Origin: Aurantibrevibacter litoralis
GTDB lineage: Bacteria > Bacteroidota > Bacteroidia > Flavobacteriales > Flavobacteriaceae
DNA: 64,000 nt
Direction: 5' to 3'
Assembly (NCBI RefSeq): GCF_034651555.1
Contig: NZ_JAYEEQ010000010.1
Span: 62,001 to 126,000, forward strand
Made by a program: the position numbers and the translations under genes. The notes under the pieces were generated by a model. The model saw only the letters and a list, made by a program, of their open reading frames with translations. It had not been told where the DNA came from and ran no database searches. How positions within the stretch are numbered: position 1 is the stretch's first letter; the number at the start of each line of letters is the position of its first letter. Shown in pieces: positions 27,151-36,997 of this stretch.

Positions 27151-27987
27151 TTAATCCATTTTTTGGTGTTTTAAAATGTAAATGTGAGAAGAAAACTCCC
27201 CCGTGTACCATCCTTTGATATTGGATTTGATCCCAATCCAAAACGCATTAAGATAATTGGATTTACCCGTTTTGTACTTCTCCGAAAGTAAGGCCACATA
27301 AAAGGCGTCTAACCACATAGGCTTAACAGAAATTACTTCCATACCGTGCGATTTAAATTTCCTTTCAATAGCTGTTCTGGAAAAATGCCAAAGATGTCGT
27401 GGTGTATCATACCCTGCCCAAAAGCTTCCGTAAAATTGAGCATCAAACGATTTATAATTAGGTACGGCTACTACAAGCGTTCCCCCTATTTTTAAGCTCG
27501 ATACGATTTTTGTAAGTTGTGCCTCAAGATTAGGAAGGTGCTCTAAAACATGCCACAGGGTAATACAATTATATTTGCGGTAACCAATAGCCTCGGTATG
27601 GGATGCAAGGGTGACCCCTTTTTGTAATGCTTTTTCTCTGGCCCCTTCATTGGGCTCCACGCCTGCAATAACCCAACCTTCTTTTTTGGCTGTCACTAAA
27701 AAATCGCCTGTGCCTGCGCCAATATCTAATACACTTAGATCACCTTTAACGTACCGTCGTAAAAGTGTCATTTTCCTTTTTAGATTGATTTTTTTTGCAA
27801 ACTGGTATGCCTTTTCCAGTACGGATTTGGATGCATCGGTATGTGAAATATAGGTTTCACTTTGATAATAAGGCTCTATAACTTTGGGCACCGGTTTTGT
27901 CATCAACATATCGTTATCCGGATCCTGCCATAATTCAAAATCCTCTTGGGTAACAGCAAAGTCCTTGGTGCGGAGATACAATTTCAT
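27151..27987 (-). CDS. Class I SAM-dependent methyltransferase
   Basis: The 278-residue protein contains the SAM-binding motif I VLDIGAGTGDFL (about residues 86-97), the acidic VEPNEGA (motif II) and TLWHVLEHLPNLEA (about 143), which are typical of Methyltransf_11/23 enzymes. GTLVVAVPNYKSFDAQFYG and YDTPRHLWHFS resemble enzymes acting on small molecules, lipids or cell-wall precursors. The substrate cannot be named. It is a single gene between the OmpH/Skp gene and mnmG, all on the minus strand but with gaps, and the gap to mnmG contains a parS-like site. Confidence 0.88.
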   Translation of the reverse strand: MKLYLRTKDFAVTQEDFELWQDPDNDMLMTKPVPKVIEPYYQSETYISHTDASKSVLEKAYQFAKKINLKRKMTLLRRYVKGDLSVLDIGAGTGDFLVTAKKEGWVIAGVEPNEGAREKALQKGVTLASHTEAIGYRKYNCITLWHVLEHLPNLEAQLTKIVSSLKIGGTLVVAVPNYKSFDAQFYGSFWAGYDTPRHLWHFSRTAIERKFKSHGMEVISVKPMWLDAFYVALLSEKYKTGKSNYLNAFWIGIKSNIKGWYTGEFSSHIYILKHQKMD

Positions 27988-28064
27988 TTTTGGTATAATT
28001 CGTAGTGTTTCACTCTTGGGTATGTCCTGAAGGCTCTGATAGACATGTATTCGTATTTTGCGAT

Positions 28065-28082
28065 TTGTTCCACGTGGAACAA
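28065..28082. promoter_or_regulatory. Candidate parS site downstream of mnmG
   Basis: The 18-base perfect palindrome TTGTTCCACGTGGAACAA contains TGTTCCACGTGGAACA, which matches ParB-binding parS sequences known from Myxococcus and is one base per arm away from the classical TGTTTCACGTGAAACA. It lies between mnmG and the methyltransferase gene. Confidence 0.75.
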
Positions 28083-28113
28083 GTGGATTCCTAAAAAATT
28101 TCTAATGCCACTA

Positions 28114-29982
28114 TTAACGCCCCATATATACTAGAAGCACACTGATGTCGCTAGGGGACACCCCACTAATACGGGAGGCTTGCGATATGCTTGTTGGCTG
28201 AATCTTGGTAAGTTTTTCTCTAGCCTCGAAAGACAAGGATTTTAATTTTGTGTATTCAAAATTAGGCGGAATACGTATATTCTCTAATCGTTGTAGTTTG
28301 TCGGCATTATTTTTTTCTTTCGCAATATAGCCCGAATATTTTATTTGAATTTCTGTTTGTTCCAGCACCTCATTTGAAAGCTCATTCTTGGCTATGTAAC
28401 CATTTACAGTGTCCAATTTTTTCAAATGTTTCATCGTAATTTTGGGTCGCGCTAAAATTTTGAATATTTTGTCACCCTGATTTACTTTAGCAGATGCTAC
28501 CTCTTCCAATATGGGGTTTACCTCTTCGGGTTTAAAACTAGTCTCTTTAAGATAGTGCACAAAAGCCACTGATTTACGTTCCTTTTCCTCCATTCTACGC
28601 AACCTATCTTCTGTAGCTAAACCAATTCTATATCCTTTGGGCGTGAGTCGCACATCTGCATTATCCTGTCGTAATAGCGTTCTATACTCCGCACGAGATG
28701 TAAACATCCTATACGGCTCTTCCGTGCCCTTGGTGATAAGATCGTCTATTAAAACCCCTATATACGCCTCGTCTCTACTTAGCTCAAACGGCTCCTTATT
28801 ATGTACTTTAAGATGCGCATTAATTCCTGCCATTAGACCCTGACACGCCGCTTCCTCATAGCCCGTAGTTCCGTTAATCTGACCGGCAAAATACAAGTTT
28901 TCCACTAATTTTGTTTCAAGGGTCTTGCGCAACTGGGTAGGTGGAAAATAATCGTATTCTATAGCATAGCCTGGTCTAAAGAATTTCACCTTTTCAAAAC
29001 CCCGAACCGCTCTAAGCGCCTTAAATTGAACTTCTTCCGGTAGCGATGTGGAAAATCCATTTACATATACCTCTACGGTATTCCACCCTTCGGGTTCCAC
29101 AAATAATTGATGTGCCTCTTTGTCCGAAAATCGGTTAATCTTATCTTCTATGGACGGACAATACCGAGGGCCAATACTTTTAATGCTGCCATTAAACATA
29201 GGCGACCGATCAAAACCTTCTCGTAACAGTTCGTGTACCTCCTTACTGGTATGCGTCAAATAGCAGTCGCGCTGAACACTCAAGACCTGACTATCTAAAT
29301 ACGAAAATTTCTCGGGCACCGCATCACCGGGCTGTGGAATCATCACACTAAAATCAAGAGACCGTCCATCAACTCGAGGGGGCGTACCCGTCTTCATCCG
29401 ACCACTTTCAAATCCAAGCGCTACCAATTCCTCAGTTATTCCGGTAGCCGCCTTCTCCCCTGAACGACCTCCCCCCAACTGCTTCTCTCCTATATGTATT
29501 AATCCGTTTAAAAATGTCCCGTTCGTTAGTACAACTGCACGGCCACGTATCACGGATCCTAACGAAGTACGTACCCCAACGACATGTCCCTTTTCTATCA
29601 CTAGGCCCTTTACCATTTCCTGATAAAAATCGACATTTGGGGTCGCCTCCAATGCTAAACGCCATTCTTCTGCAAAGCGCATTCTATCATTTTGTGTCCT
29701 AGGACTCCACATCGCAGGTCCTTTGGATTTATTTAGCATCTTAAACTGTATAGCGCTTTTATCACTAACAAGGCCGCTATACCCCCCCAATGCATCAATT
29801 TCTCGTACAATTTGCCCTTTTGCAATACCGCCCATAGCCGGATTACAGGACATTTGTCCAATAGTTTGCAAATTCATGGTTACCAATAAGACTGTAGAAC
29901 CCATATTTGCTGCAGCAGCAGCCGCTTCTGCCCCGGCATGACCAGCCCCTACCACAATTACATCATACGTAACATTCATCAT
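28114..29982 (-). CDS. mnmG: tRNA uridine-5-carboxymethylaminomethyl modification enzyme MnmG (GidA)
   Basis: The 622-residue FAD enzyme, with MnmE, installs the cmnm group at wobble uridine 34 of certain tRNAs. The N-terminal VGAGHAGAEAAAAAANMG binds FAD, followed by SCNPAMGGIAKGQIVREIDALGG, the family signature. LTNGTFLNGLIHIGEKQLGGGR and GQINGTTGYEEAACQG are further blocks. The C-terminal helical domain ends SQASRISGVSPSDISVLLVY, which binds MnmE/tRNA. Length is normal. It begins 4 bases after the ybeY stop and is bracketed by two parS-like palindromes. Confidence 0.97.
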   Translation of the reverse strand: MMNVTYDVIVVGAGHAGAEAAAAAANMGSTVLLVTMNLQTIGQMSCNPAMGGIAKGQIVREIDALGGYSGLVSDKSAIQFKMLNKSKGPAMWSPRTQNDRMRFAEEWRLALEATPNVDFYQEMVKGLVIEKGHVVGVRTSLGSVIRGRAVVLTNGTFLNGLIHIGEKQLGGGRSGEKAATGITEELVALGFESGRMKTGTPPRVDGRSLDFSVMIPQPGDAVPEKFSYLDSQVLSVQRDCYLTHTSKEVHELLREGFDRSPMFNGSIKSIGPRYCPSIEDKINRFSDKEAHQLFVEPEGWNTVEVYVNGFSTSLPEEVQFKALRAVRGFEKVKFFRPGYAIEYDYFPPTQLRKTLETKLVENLYFAGQINGTTGYEEAACQGLMAGINAHLKVHNKEPFELSRDEAYIGVLIDDLITKGTEEPYRMFTSRAEYRTLLRQDNADVRLTPKGYRIGLATEDRLRRMEEKERKSVAFVHYLKETSFKPEEVNPILEEVASAKVNQGDKIFKILARPKITMKHLKKLDTVNGYIAKNELSNEVLEQTEIQIKYSGYIAKEKNNADKLQRLENIRIPPNFEYTKLKSLSFEAREKLTKIQPTSISQASRISGVSPSDISVLLVYMGR

Positions 29983-29986
29983 AACC

Positions 29987-30406
29987 TCATAGTTCCACGT
30001 GGAACAATTCTATCATTTCATTCTCCTTTATTCGCATTTCCTTCTGCTCTTCTTTCGACTTATCCTTGTAGCCCATCAAATGCAGTATACCATGAGCCAT
30101 TACGCGCAATACCTCTTCATAAAATTGTGTGTCAAAGGTTATGGCATTATCCTTAACCCTTTCGATACTAATAAAAATATCCCCGCTAAGTTCATCGCCG
30201 TCCACATAATCAAAAGTAATAATATCGGTAAGTTCGTCGTGCTTCAAATAGTGTAGATTAATAGAATGTAAATAACGATCATCACAAAAAACATAATCTA
30301 TCTGTCCTATAAATTTACCCCTGCCAACGACATAGTTTGTAATCCACTGAGCTACCTTGGCTTCGTGATTTAATCGAAACTCGCATTCATAATGACAATT
30401 AATCAT
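29987..30406 (-). CDS. ybeY: Endoribonuclease YbeY (rRNA maturation)
   Basis: The 139-residue protein carries the zinc motif AHGILHLMGYKDKSKEE, the HGxLHLxGxDH-type site of YbeY with the last His replaced by Lys or Asp, as is common in Bacteroidota. IDYVFCDDRYLHSINLHYL and LSGDIFISIERV are the other conserved blocks. It acts in 16S rRNA 3' processing and ribosome quality control. The last codons (FHVEL) are written by the second parS-like palindrome. Its start overlaps the end of the DUF4175 gene by 8 bases. Confidence 0.92.
   Translation of the reverse strand: MINCHYECEFRLNHEAKVAQWITNYVVGRGKFIGQIDYVFCDDRYLHSINLHYLKHDELTDIITFDYVDGDELSGDIFISIERVKDNAITFDTQFYEEVLRVMAHGILHLMGYKDKSKEEQKEMRIKENEMIELFHVEL
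29991..30006. promoter_or_regulatory. Candidate parS site overlapping the 3' end of ybeY
   Basis: The 14-base perfect palindrome GTTCCACGTGGAAC (29992-30005) repeats the core of the site at 28065. It is embedded in the last ybeY codons, just upstream of mnmG. Confidence 0.7.
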
Positions 30407-33400
30407 CCCCCTTAAAATAATCTCTCACTTTATCCTGAAAAATATTTTGCAAAGGTAATACTTGCCGTTGTAATACCTCTATTTGATTTTGATAATTCCT
30501 AAAAAACTCAGGCGCCGATCGTCCAGAAAAATTATATTGTAATAGATTGGTGTTGCTTTTTCTTTCCTCCTCCTCACCTTGTTTCAATTGCGCATCCTTA
30601 AGTTTTAATAATTCATATTGAATCGTGTTCATTTTTGCTATGCTTTGAAAAGTAACCCCATTTTCAATCAAATTATTTTGAAAATCTTCCATCTGTTCAA
30701 TTAATTTTTCGCCAATCTTACGATCATCCCCATTGATCATATTCTGTAACTGTTCCTCTAAACGCTCTTTTATAAACTGTTGTTCCTTGTAGATCTCGAA
30801 TACCTCCTGGGCTCGAATTTCCTCCCCGGTGGCTCCTTCTCCGTGTTTGTATTGAGATCCCTTAGTCCCTTCGCCTTTACCTCCCTTTGTGCCGCTTCCC
30901 TCCTTACCGTTTTCCGAATTGCCCTTACTGCCCTTTCCTTCTCCCTCCTTTTCTCCAGACCCCATTTGGCCCAACTTCTTTCGCAATTCCCCTTGCCCTT
31001 GAATAATATCGGGAAGTTGAAAATTGTTTCCCTGACCCGAACCCTCACCTGATCGTAAACTCTGTTGCATATTCTCTAGAATAGTAACTAAAAAGTCTGC
31101 CAATTCATTAGATGCCGTAATCACATATTGCTGATAAGAAACCCCCTGATACCATTGTCCTTGTACCAATCTATCTATGGAACGGTCGATATTATAGTAC
31201 ACAGCACCAATTTGTTCGTTTACAAACTCGGACAACTCCGCTCTTCGTAAAGACAGTGACAACAAACTGTCATCCACATGTTCGAAAAGTAATTTTAGCT
31301 CCTGCTGCTGCCTTACCGCACTAGATAATCGATTTTCAGATAAACCTTCATTATTTAAATATTCATATAAACCCTCTTGTTTAAAAGAGAACAAAACCAA
31401 ATTATCCAGTATCTGCCGCAACATCGCCGCATCCTCCGCCATCGTAGCTTCACTATCCCCGCTAGAACTACTACCCAATTGCTCACTTAATTCCTTCATC
31501 TTATTGGCAGCGGACTTCTGCTTTTCATTGGCTCTTTTTTGACTAGTAGCATCACCAGTGCCTTGTTCCTCCTCTTGAAGTTCGTTTAACGCATCCTTTT
31601 GATCCTCTCGAATTCCATTTTCCAACACCCCATTATCCGGCAACTCCAAAGGCTTTTTTAGCGACCTGTTATCCTCACGTAACTCGTCTATTTCCTTCTT
31701 AATCTCAATAAATGAGTCATTTAGAGTTTCCTGCTCTTTAACCTCTTTATAGCTCGACTCCTTTTCATTGGACAAAATTTCCTGTTGTTCAGACAATTTT
31801 TCCAATTCCCGAGCGAGTTGCGCTGATTTTTCGGAAACGTAATACCTTTTGGTTAATTCCACCAACTGTTCTAATCCCCTTTGATTATTCTTCTGTTTAT
31901 TACCCAACTCATCCAGCTTCTTTTGTAGCTCATCCTTATTCATTTTCTCAGCCAACTGCTCTAATTCCCTTAACAGCTCCTGATTCTTTTGCGCCTCCAT
32001 TTCTTGACGCTCCAAACGCTCCTGAAGAAGCTCATTCAATTCGTCCTGATTACTATTCTTAGCTAAACTTTCTTTGATTTGTTTGCTAAAATTTTTCATG
32101 AGCCCCTCTTGTTGCAACTGCCGTTCTAGATATTCCTTAATTTTACGTTGTTCATTAAAAGAAAGAATTCTATCCTCCTTTTGATTCTTTCTGAGTTCCT
32201 CTAATACCTCAGTCTGCTCCAAAATGCCCTCTTTACTGTTACTAAAATTCTCTAATAGCGTTTGCCTAACATCTAACTCTTTCTTATACAACTCTTTATC
32301 GGTATAGATGCGCTGTTTAAATACCTCCGTACGTGACGCTTTTCCTCCACGTATACCATCATTATCCGTAACTTCAAAATAGAATTCATAGGTTGTATCC
32401 GCTTCTATATCCATGTTATCTGGAAAGGCGTAATAAAAGGAATCTACCGTACCCACAGGCCTACGCAAGACCAATTGCTTTGCTTCCTCAGACAACCCTT
32501 CCGGAAAATAAACAACTTTTAAAGTTGATAACCCATAATCATCGGACAAACTACCTCGAAAATACTGTTCATTGCCTTCCAAAGAATCTAATGCCCTACT
32601 TACCGAAATCGTGGGAAACGCATCCGCTATTACCCTAAAACCATAAGGCACCCTTTCGTATTCTTTAAGTACCTCATTGGAGGTACTAATGGTATAATTT
32701 AAATCTTCATCTACTTTATGACGCAATCTAAAATCGCCCTTTTTCCTTTCAAAAGCTCTAATAGCATCTGCCGTTACCCAATGAATACTATCGGTATTCC
32801 TACCCACAATTCTCCATTCCACCTCGGTACCTTCCGGAATGGTAGCGTTACCAGTACTTCTGATAACCTCCTCATCCCTCATTAAATACTTAGGATAGGA
32901 TAGGGTCATTTCAAAATCTAGTATCACCGGCGTTCGCATCAATTCCATGGTATACTCCTTAGATTTTATGCCATTTGCCTCAAAATAGAATTGTGCCCCG
33001 TCTATGGGAATAACCGCACTATACTCAAAATTATCCTCTTGACGTTGCATTGCATAGGCTTTCCCATTAATTACGACTTGCACCGAAGCAGGCCGCAAAT
33101 TGCCTGTAGTAACCACCTGTATTTTATAGGGTTCATCTTCAATAGCCCTAAGACCCGTAGAAACCAATTGAAATTTAAACGGTGCAGGTACTTCATATAC
33201 CTGACTGTAATTAATCACTCTTTCATAGGAAACAAAAAAATCATGCATCCTCCCACTTATCCAAAGTAAGAATAATATACCAATAGGTATTACAATAAAT
33301 TTTACGTACCTAATTCCAGCCCGAAAATTGATCGCATTTTGAAAAGGAATACTCCGGAGCAAACGAGAACGTTGTAGAATACTTGCTCTTAACAATTCTG

Positions 33401-33761
33401 AAGCATCCTTATTAGCTACAAGGTCCAAAAGATTGTGCAATTTATCCTTGACATCGGGAAACTGTGCTCCAATAATAATAGAAGCATCTCTATTCGATAT
33501 CCCGTGCCGAATTTTAAACAGAAAAAGTAAGGGCACAAAAATGTACTTATATAGCAGCCCAGAAGCCAGAACCAACCCAAGAAGTAACAACGCAAAACGC
33601 CCCATGGAAGGAAGCCATAGGAAATACTCCACACCAAGCACACCCATAACCAATAACAAAACCAAAGTAGTACATAGAAACAGTCCTTTGATCAGCATAA
33701 TAGTATAATACTTTCTGCTGAACTTTTCCAACTTTGTTAGTATCTCCTCAAATTCATTCAC
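30399..33761 (-). CDS. DUF4175 family protein with membrane helices and long coiled coil
   Basis: The 1120-residue protein has membrane segments at about residues 22-50, 56-82 and 152-170, matching the DUF4175 family, which is of unknown function. A large beta-rich extracytoplasmic region follows. From about 480 to 800 comes a very long Glu/Gln/Lys-rich coiled coil (repeated ELxxLxEKxN patterns), and a Gly/Lys/Glu/Ser low-complexity stretch lies at about 930-985. The C-terminus is helical again. It overlaps ybeY by 8 bases and should be co-transcribed with ybeY and mnmG. Low complexity limits any functional inference. Confidence 0.8.
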   Translation of the reverse strand: MNEFEEILTKLEKFSRKYYTIMLIKGLFLCTTLVLLLVMGVLGVEYFLWLPSMGRFALLLLGLVLASGLLYKYIFVPLLFLFKIRHGISNRDASIIIGAQFPDVKDKLHNLLDLVANKDASELLRASILQRSRLLRSIPFQNAINFRAGIRYVKFIVIPIGILFLLWISGRMHDFFVSYERVINYSQVYEVPAPFKFQLVSTGLRAIEDEPYKIQVVTTGNLRPASVQVVINGKAYAMQRQEDNFEYSAVIPIDGAQFYFEANGIKSKEYTMELMRTPVILDFEMTLSYPKYLMRDEEVIRSTGNATIPEGTEVEWRIVGRNTDSIHWVTADAIRAFERKKGDFRLRHKVDEDLNYTISTSNEVLKEYERVPYGFRVIADAFPTISVSRALDSLEGNEQYFRGSLSDDYGLSTLKVVYFPEGLSEEAKQLVLRRPVGTVDSFYYAFPDNMDIEADTTYEFYFEVTDNDGIRGGKASRTEVFKQRIYTDKELYKKELDVRQTLLENFSNSKEGILEQTEVLEELRKNQKEDRILSFNEQRKIKEYLERQLQQEGLMKNFSKQIKESLAKNSNQDELNELLQERLERQEMEAQKNQELLRELEQLAEKMNKDELQKKLDELGNKQKNNQRGLEQLVELTKRYYVSEKSAQLARELEKLSEQQEILSNEKESSYKEVKEQETLNDSFIEIKKEIDELREDNRSLKKPLELPDNGVLENGIREDQKDALNELQEEEQGTGDATSQKRANEKQKSAANKMKELSEQLGSSSSGDSEATMAEDAAMLRQILDNLVLFSFKQEGLYEYLNNEGLSENRLSSAVRQQQELKLLFEHVDDSLLSLSLRRAELSEFVNEQIGAVYYNIDRSIDRLVQGQWYQGVSYQQYVITASNELADFLVTILENMQQSLRSGEGSGQGNNFQLPDIIQGQGELRKKLGQMGSGEKEGEGKGSKGNSENGKEGSGTKGGKGEGTKGSQYKHGEGATGEEIRAQEVFEIYKEQQFIKERLEEQLQNMINGDDRKIGEKLIEQMEDFQNNLIENGVTFQSIAKMNTIQYELLKLKDAQLKQGEEEERKSNTNLLQYNFSGRSAPEFFRNYQNQIEVLQRQVLPLQNIFQDKVRDYFKGDD

Positions 33762-33998
33762 CGATACCTAATTAATATATATAGCAAGATACTTTTAACC
33801 CCACAAAACTTTTAAAAAAGAATGTTAAAATAGACATAACCTAAACGCATCGTATCACAATCCGATGTTCGTACCCAACCACAGAACCCAATTTAATCTA
33901 AATATTGAAATGTTAAATACCTTTACCCGTAGTTTTGCTATTTCCAAAAGGCAATTGCATTAGAATACTACAAATTATAATCCTAAATCAACTTAAAG

Positions 33999-34006
33999 TA
34001 TCTTTG
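33999..34006 (+). promoter_or_regulatory. -7 promoter box (TATCTTTG) for gltX
   Basis: TATCTTTG matches TAnnTTTG and lies 17 bases before the ATG at 34024, leaving a 5' leader of about ten bases. Confidence 0.5.
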
Positions 34007-34023
34007 CTGTTAAATTTCTAATT

Positions 34024-35559
34024 ATGAACCATACCATACGCGTACGATTTGCACCAAGCCCCACAGGTGCGTTGCATATTGGCGGTATCCGAACTGCCCT
34101 ATACAACTACTTATTTGCTAAAAAACATAAAGGTGTCTTTGTGCTTCGTATCGAGGATACCGATCAGAATAGATTCGTTCCCGGAGCAGAGAGCTACATC
34201 ATAGAATCGCTAAAATGGTGCGGTATTCCTTTCGACGAAGGTCCTGGCCTACCCGGTAACTATGGTCCTTATAGACAAAGTGAACGTAAACATCTCTACA
34301 AAGCATACGCCGAGCAACTTGTAACATCAGGAAACGCTTATTATGCGTTTGATACCACCGACTCCCTAGAGAAGCACAGAAAAACTCACGAAGAAAAAGG
34401 GAAAACCTTTATTTACAACTGGCATAACCGCCAGAAACTAGACAACTCCCTAACCCTTACTGAGCACGAAACTACTCAACGTTTAGCTTCCGGAGTCGAT
34501 TACGTAATCCGCTTTAAAAGCCCCAAGGATGAAAAACTACACCTAACAGACATCATACGCGGATCTATGGAAATAGACACCAATGTTCTCGATGATAAAG
34601 TGCTATTTAAAAGTGATGGCATGCCTACCTATCATTTGGCCAACATTGTAGATGATCATTTAATGGAAATATCCCACGTGATCCGAGGCGAAGAATGGCT
34701 TCCTTCGTTAGCCTTGCATTATCTTCTTTACCGCGCATTTGATTGGAGACCACCAGCCTTTGCACACCTACCCCTTCTTCTAAAACCCACAGGAAAAGGA
34801 AAGCTTAGCAAACGAGATGGTGAAATAATGGGATTTCCGGTATTTCCACTTCAATGGGAAAACACCAAAGGGTATCGGGAAGAAGGCTACTTTCCGGAAA
34901 CTGTTGTCAATTTCTTAGCGCTTTTGGGTTGGAATCCCGGAACAGAACAAGAGATTTTTAGCTTACCAGAATTAACCGATTCCTTTAGTCTAGAGCGGGT
35001 TCAAAAATCAGGTGCCCGTTTTGATATAGAGAAAACCAAGTGGTATAATCAATATTATCTACAGCAGAAATCAAACGACGAACTTACTCGTTTATTTTTA
35101 CCTCTTCTTAAACAAGCACTTTTACAGCAACAAAATCCTGTTTGTTTTAATATCGATGAGCCGACCGCCATACAACAAATTTCCAAAATTATAGCCCTAG
35201 TTAAAGATAGGGCTACTTTTGTAAAAGAATTTTGGGATCTGAGCTCCTATTTCTTTGTAACTCCTCTAAGTTATGATTCAAACGCGGTATCGAAGCAATG
35301 GAAACCTAATACCCCACAAGTAATTTCAGAACTTCTTTCCCTCTTAGAAGCCGTTGAACCTTATACGGCCGATTTCCTTGAAACTACTCTAAAACAATGG
35401 ATTTCTGAAAAAGGATATTCCTTTGGACAACTAATACCCCCGCTACGCCTCGTTATTGTAGGAGAAATGAAAGGACCTTATCTTTTTAACATCTTGGAAC
35501 TAATAGGTAAAAAAGAAACGCTAATACGTATTAAAAATGCACTGCAACACTTAAATTAA
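34024..35559 (+). CDS. gltX: Glutamyl-tRNA synthetase
   Basis: The 511-residue class I synthetase charges tRNA-Glu. The HIGH motif appears as FAPSPTGALHIGGIRTAL at the N-terminus, and the KMSKS motif as GKLSKRDGEIMGFPVFP near residue 258. The insertion SKRDGEIMGFPVFPLQW is usual for Bacteroidota GltX. RIEDTDQNRFVPGAE near residue 42 is the glutamate-binding block. The length is normal. An 80-base gap separates it from the SPFH gene on the same strand. Confidence 0.97.
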   Translation: MNHTIRVRFAPSPTGALHIGGIRTALYNYLFAKKHKGVFVLRIEDTDQNRFVPGAESYIIESLKWCGIPFDEGPGLPGNYGPYRQSERKHLYKAYAEQLVTSGNAYYAFDTTDSLEKHRKTHEEKGKTFIYNWHNRQKLDNSLTLTEHETTQRLASGVDYVIRFKSPKDEKLHLTDIIRGSMEIDTNVLDDKVLFKSDGMPTYHLANIVDDHLMEISHVIRGEEWLPSLALHYLLYRAFDWRPPAFAHLPLLLKPTGKGKLSKRDGEIMGFPVFPLQWENTKGYREEGYFPETVVNFLALLGWNPGTEQEIFSLPELTDSFSLERVQKSGARFDIEKTKWYNQYYLQQKSNDELTRLFLPLLKQALLQQQNPVCFNIDEPTAIQQISKIIALVKDRATFVKEFWDLSSYFFVTPLSYDSNAVSKQWKPNTPQVISELLSLLEAVEPYTADFLETTLKQWISEKGYSFGQLIPPLRLVIVGEMKGPYLFNILELIGKKETLIRIKNALQHLN

Positions 35560-35639
35560 AAAGATCACAAATATTTAAAAAACAACCAAATATTAATTTA
35601 GAGTTCTTATCTTAAGACCTAATATAAAACAACATCGTT

Positions 35640-36563
35640 ATGGGCTCATTTCTACTTTTTCCTATTGTATTTTTTATTGTAATTATCCTATTCGCCTCCT
35701 TTTTTACCGTGAAACAACAAACCGCAGTAATTATAGAACGGTTCGGAAAATTTCAAAGCATTCGTCATTCCGGGCTTCAATTAAAAATTCCATTAATAGA
35801 TCGTATTGCTGCACGTATTGGACTCAAAATTCAGCAATTGGATGTTATCGTTGAAACAAAAACCTTAGATGATGTATTTGTTAAATTAAAAGTTTCTGTG
35901 CAATACGTTGTTATAAAAAGCAAAGTGTATGAAGCGTTCTATCAATTAGAATACCCTCATGACCAAATTACATCTTATGTATTTGATGTGGTACGGGCAG
36001 AAGTTCCAAAAATGAAACTGGACGACGTATTTGTAAAAAAGGACGATATAGCCATAGCCGTTAAATCCGAATTGCAAGACGCCATGCTAGATTATGGCTA
36101 CGATATTATAAAAACGTTAGTGACGGATATTGATCCGGATGCACAAGTTAAGGAAGCCATGAACCGCATTAATGCCTCTGAGCGTGAAAAAATTGCCGCT
36201 CAATTTGAAGGTGATGCCGCCCGCATTCTCATTGTTGAAAAAGCAAAAGCCGAAGCTGAGAGCAAGCGTCTGCAAGGACAAGGGATTGCCGATCAACGTC
36301 GTGAAATTGCTCGGGGTCTCGAGGAATCCGTAGAAGTACTAAACAAAGTTGGCATTAATTCTCAAGAAGCTTCCGCCCTTATTGTAGTAACCCAACATTA
36401 CGACACCCTACAATCTATTGGTGAGGCCACGCATACCAATCTCATTCTTTTACCCAATTCTCCCCAAGCCGGTAGCGACATGCTCAATAATATGGTAGCC
36501 TCATTTACAGCAAGCAATGTCATTGGTGAAGCAATGAAAAAGGAAAAACTAAAAGGAAAGTAA
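35640..36563 (+). CDS. SPFH/Band 7 domain membrane protein (stomatin-like)
   Basis: The 307-residue protein has one N-terminal membrane helix (about residues 3-22) and then the Band 7 domain, starting TVKQQTAVIIERFGKFQSIRHSGLQLKIP. The DPDAQVKEAMNRINASEREKIAA block leads into an Ala/Glu/Lys-rich coiled coil (about 185-235). SPFH proteins oligomerise into membrane scaffolds and often regulate FtsH-like proteases. No NfeD-type partner is adjacent. A strong terminator follows, so the transcript ends here. Confidence 0.92.
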   Translation: MGSFLLFPIVFFIVIILFASFFTVKQQTAVIIERFGKFQSIRHSGLQLKIPLIDRIAARIGLKIQQLDVIVETKTLDDVFVKLKVSVQYVVIKSKVYEAFYQLEYPHDQITSYVFDVVRAEVPKMKLDDVFVKKDDIAIAVKSELQDAMLDYGYDIIKTLVTDIDPDAQVKEAMNRINASEREKIAAQFEGDAARILIVEKAKAEAESKRLQGQGIADQRREIARGLEESVEVLNKVGINSQEASALIVVTQHYDTLQSIGEATHTNLILLPNSPQAGSDMLNNMVASFTASNVIGEAMKKEKLKGK

Positions 36564-36997
36564 CACACTGCCCATTTCAAAATTAAAAATCCCTATCAAA
36601 AAGTACTGATAGGGATTTTTTTTGAAAAAAGGCACTAGACGCCTTATGTTCTCATTTCAATAGTCCGGTATACCTACGGCTAAGCCCAAATTTAAAAAGG
36701 TCTTAAAATCGATATAGCAAGACATCTGACATCGAAAATACCAATGATTATATTAAACTATATAAAATTTAATTATGCCCCTGATACTATCCATAAAAGC
36801 CAATAGTCTAACTGAAAAATAGCCCACCGAATAATAACGCCTTCCTCACCCTTTTCTCTTTTACCATTTTCGTTGGCGGAATACAATTCCTTTCCTAAAC
36901 AAACAAAAAACCATTCCTGCTAGAAAAATTTTGCTACAAGGTCATTCGTTTAAACTAATTTTGATTTTGGACTGATCCAAACTTATTCGATAAATTC
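36564..36997. other. Intergenic region between converging SPFH and glnS genes
   Basis: It contains the terminator at 36585-36623. Beyond that I see only AT-rich sequence without a gene, repeat or clear RNA signal. Confidence 0.6.
36585..36623 (+). terminator. Intrinsic terminator after the SPFH gene
   Basis: AAAAATCCCTATCA pairs perfectly with TGATAGGGATTTTT around an 8-base loop, and more T follow. The A-run on the left would let it work on the minus strand too. Confidence 0.92.

Noticed and set aside
34670..34685. CCCACGTGATC inside gltX considered as a third parS site
   Set aside because: Only the central CACGTG matches. The arms are not palindromic.
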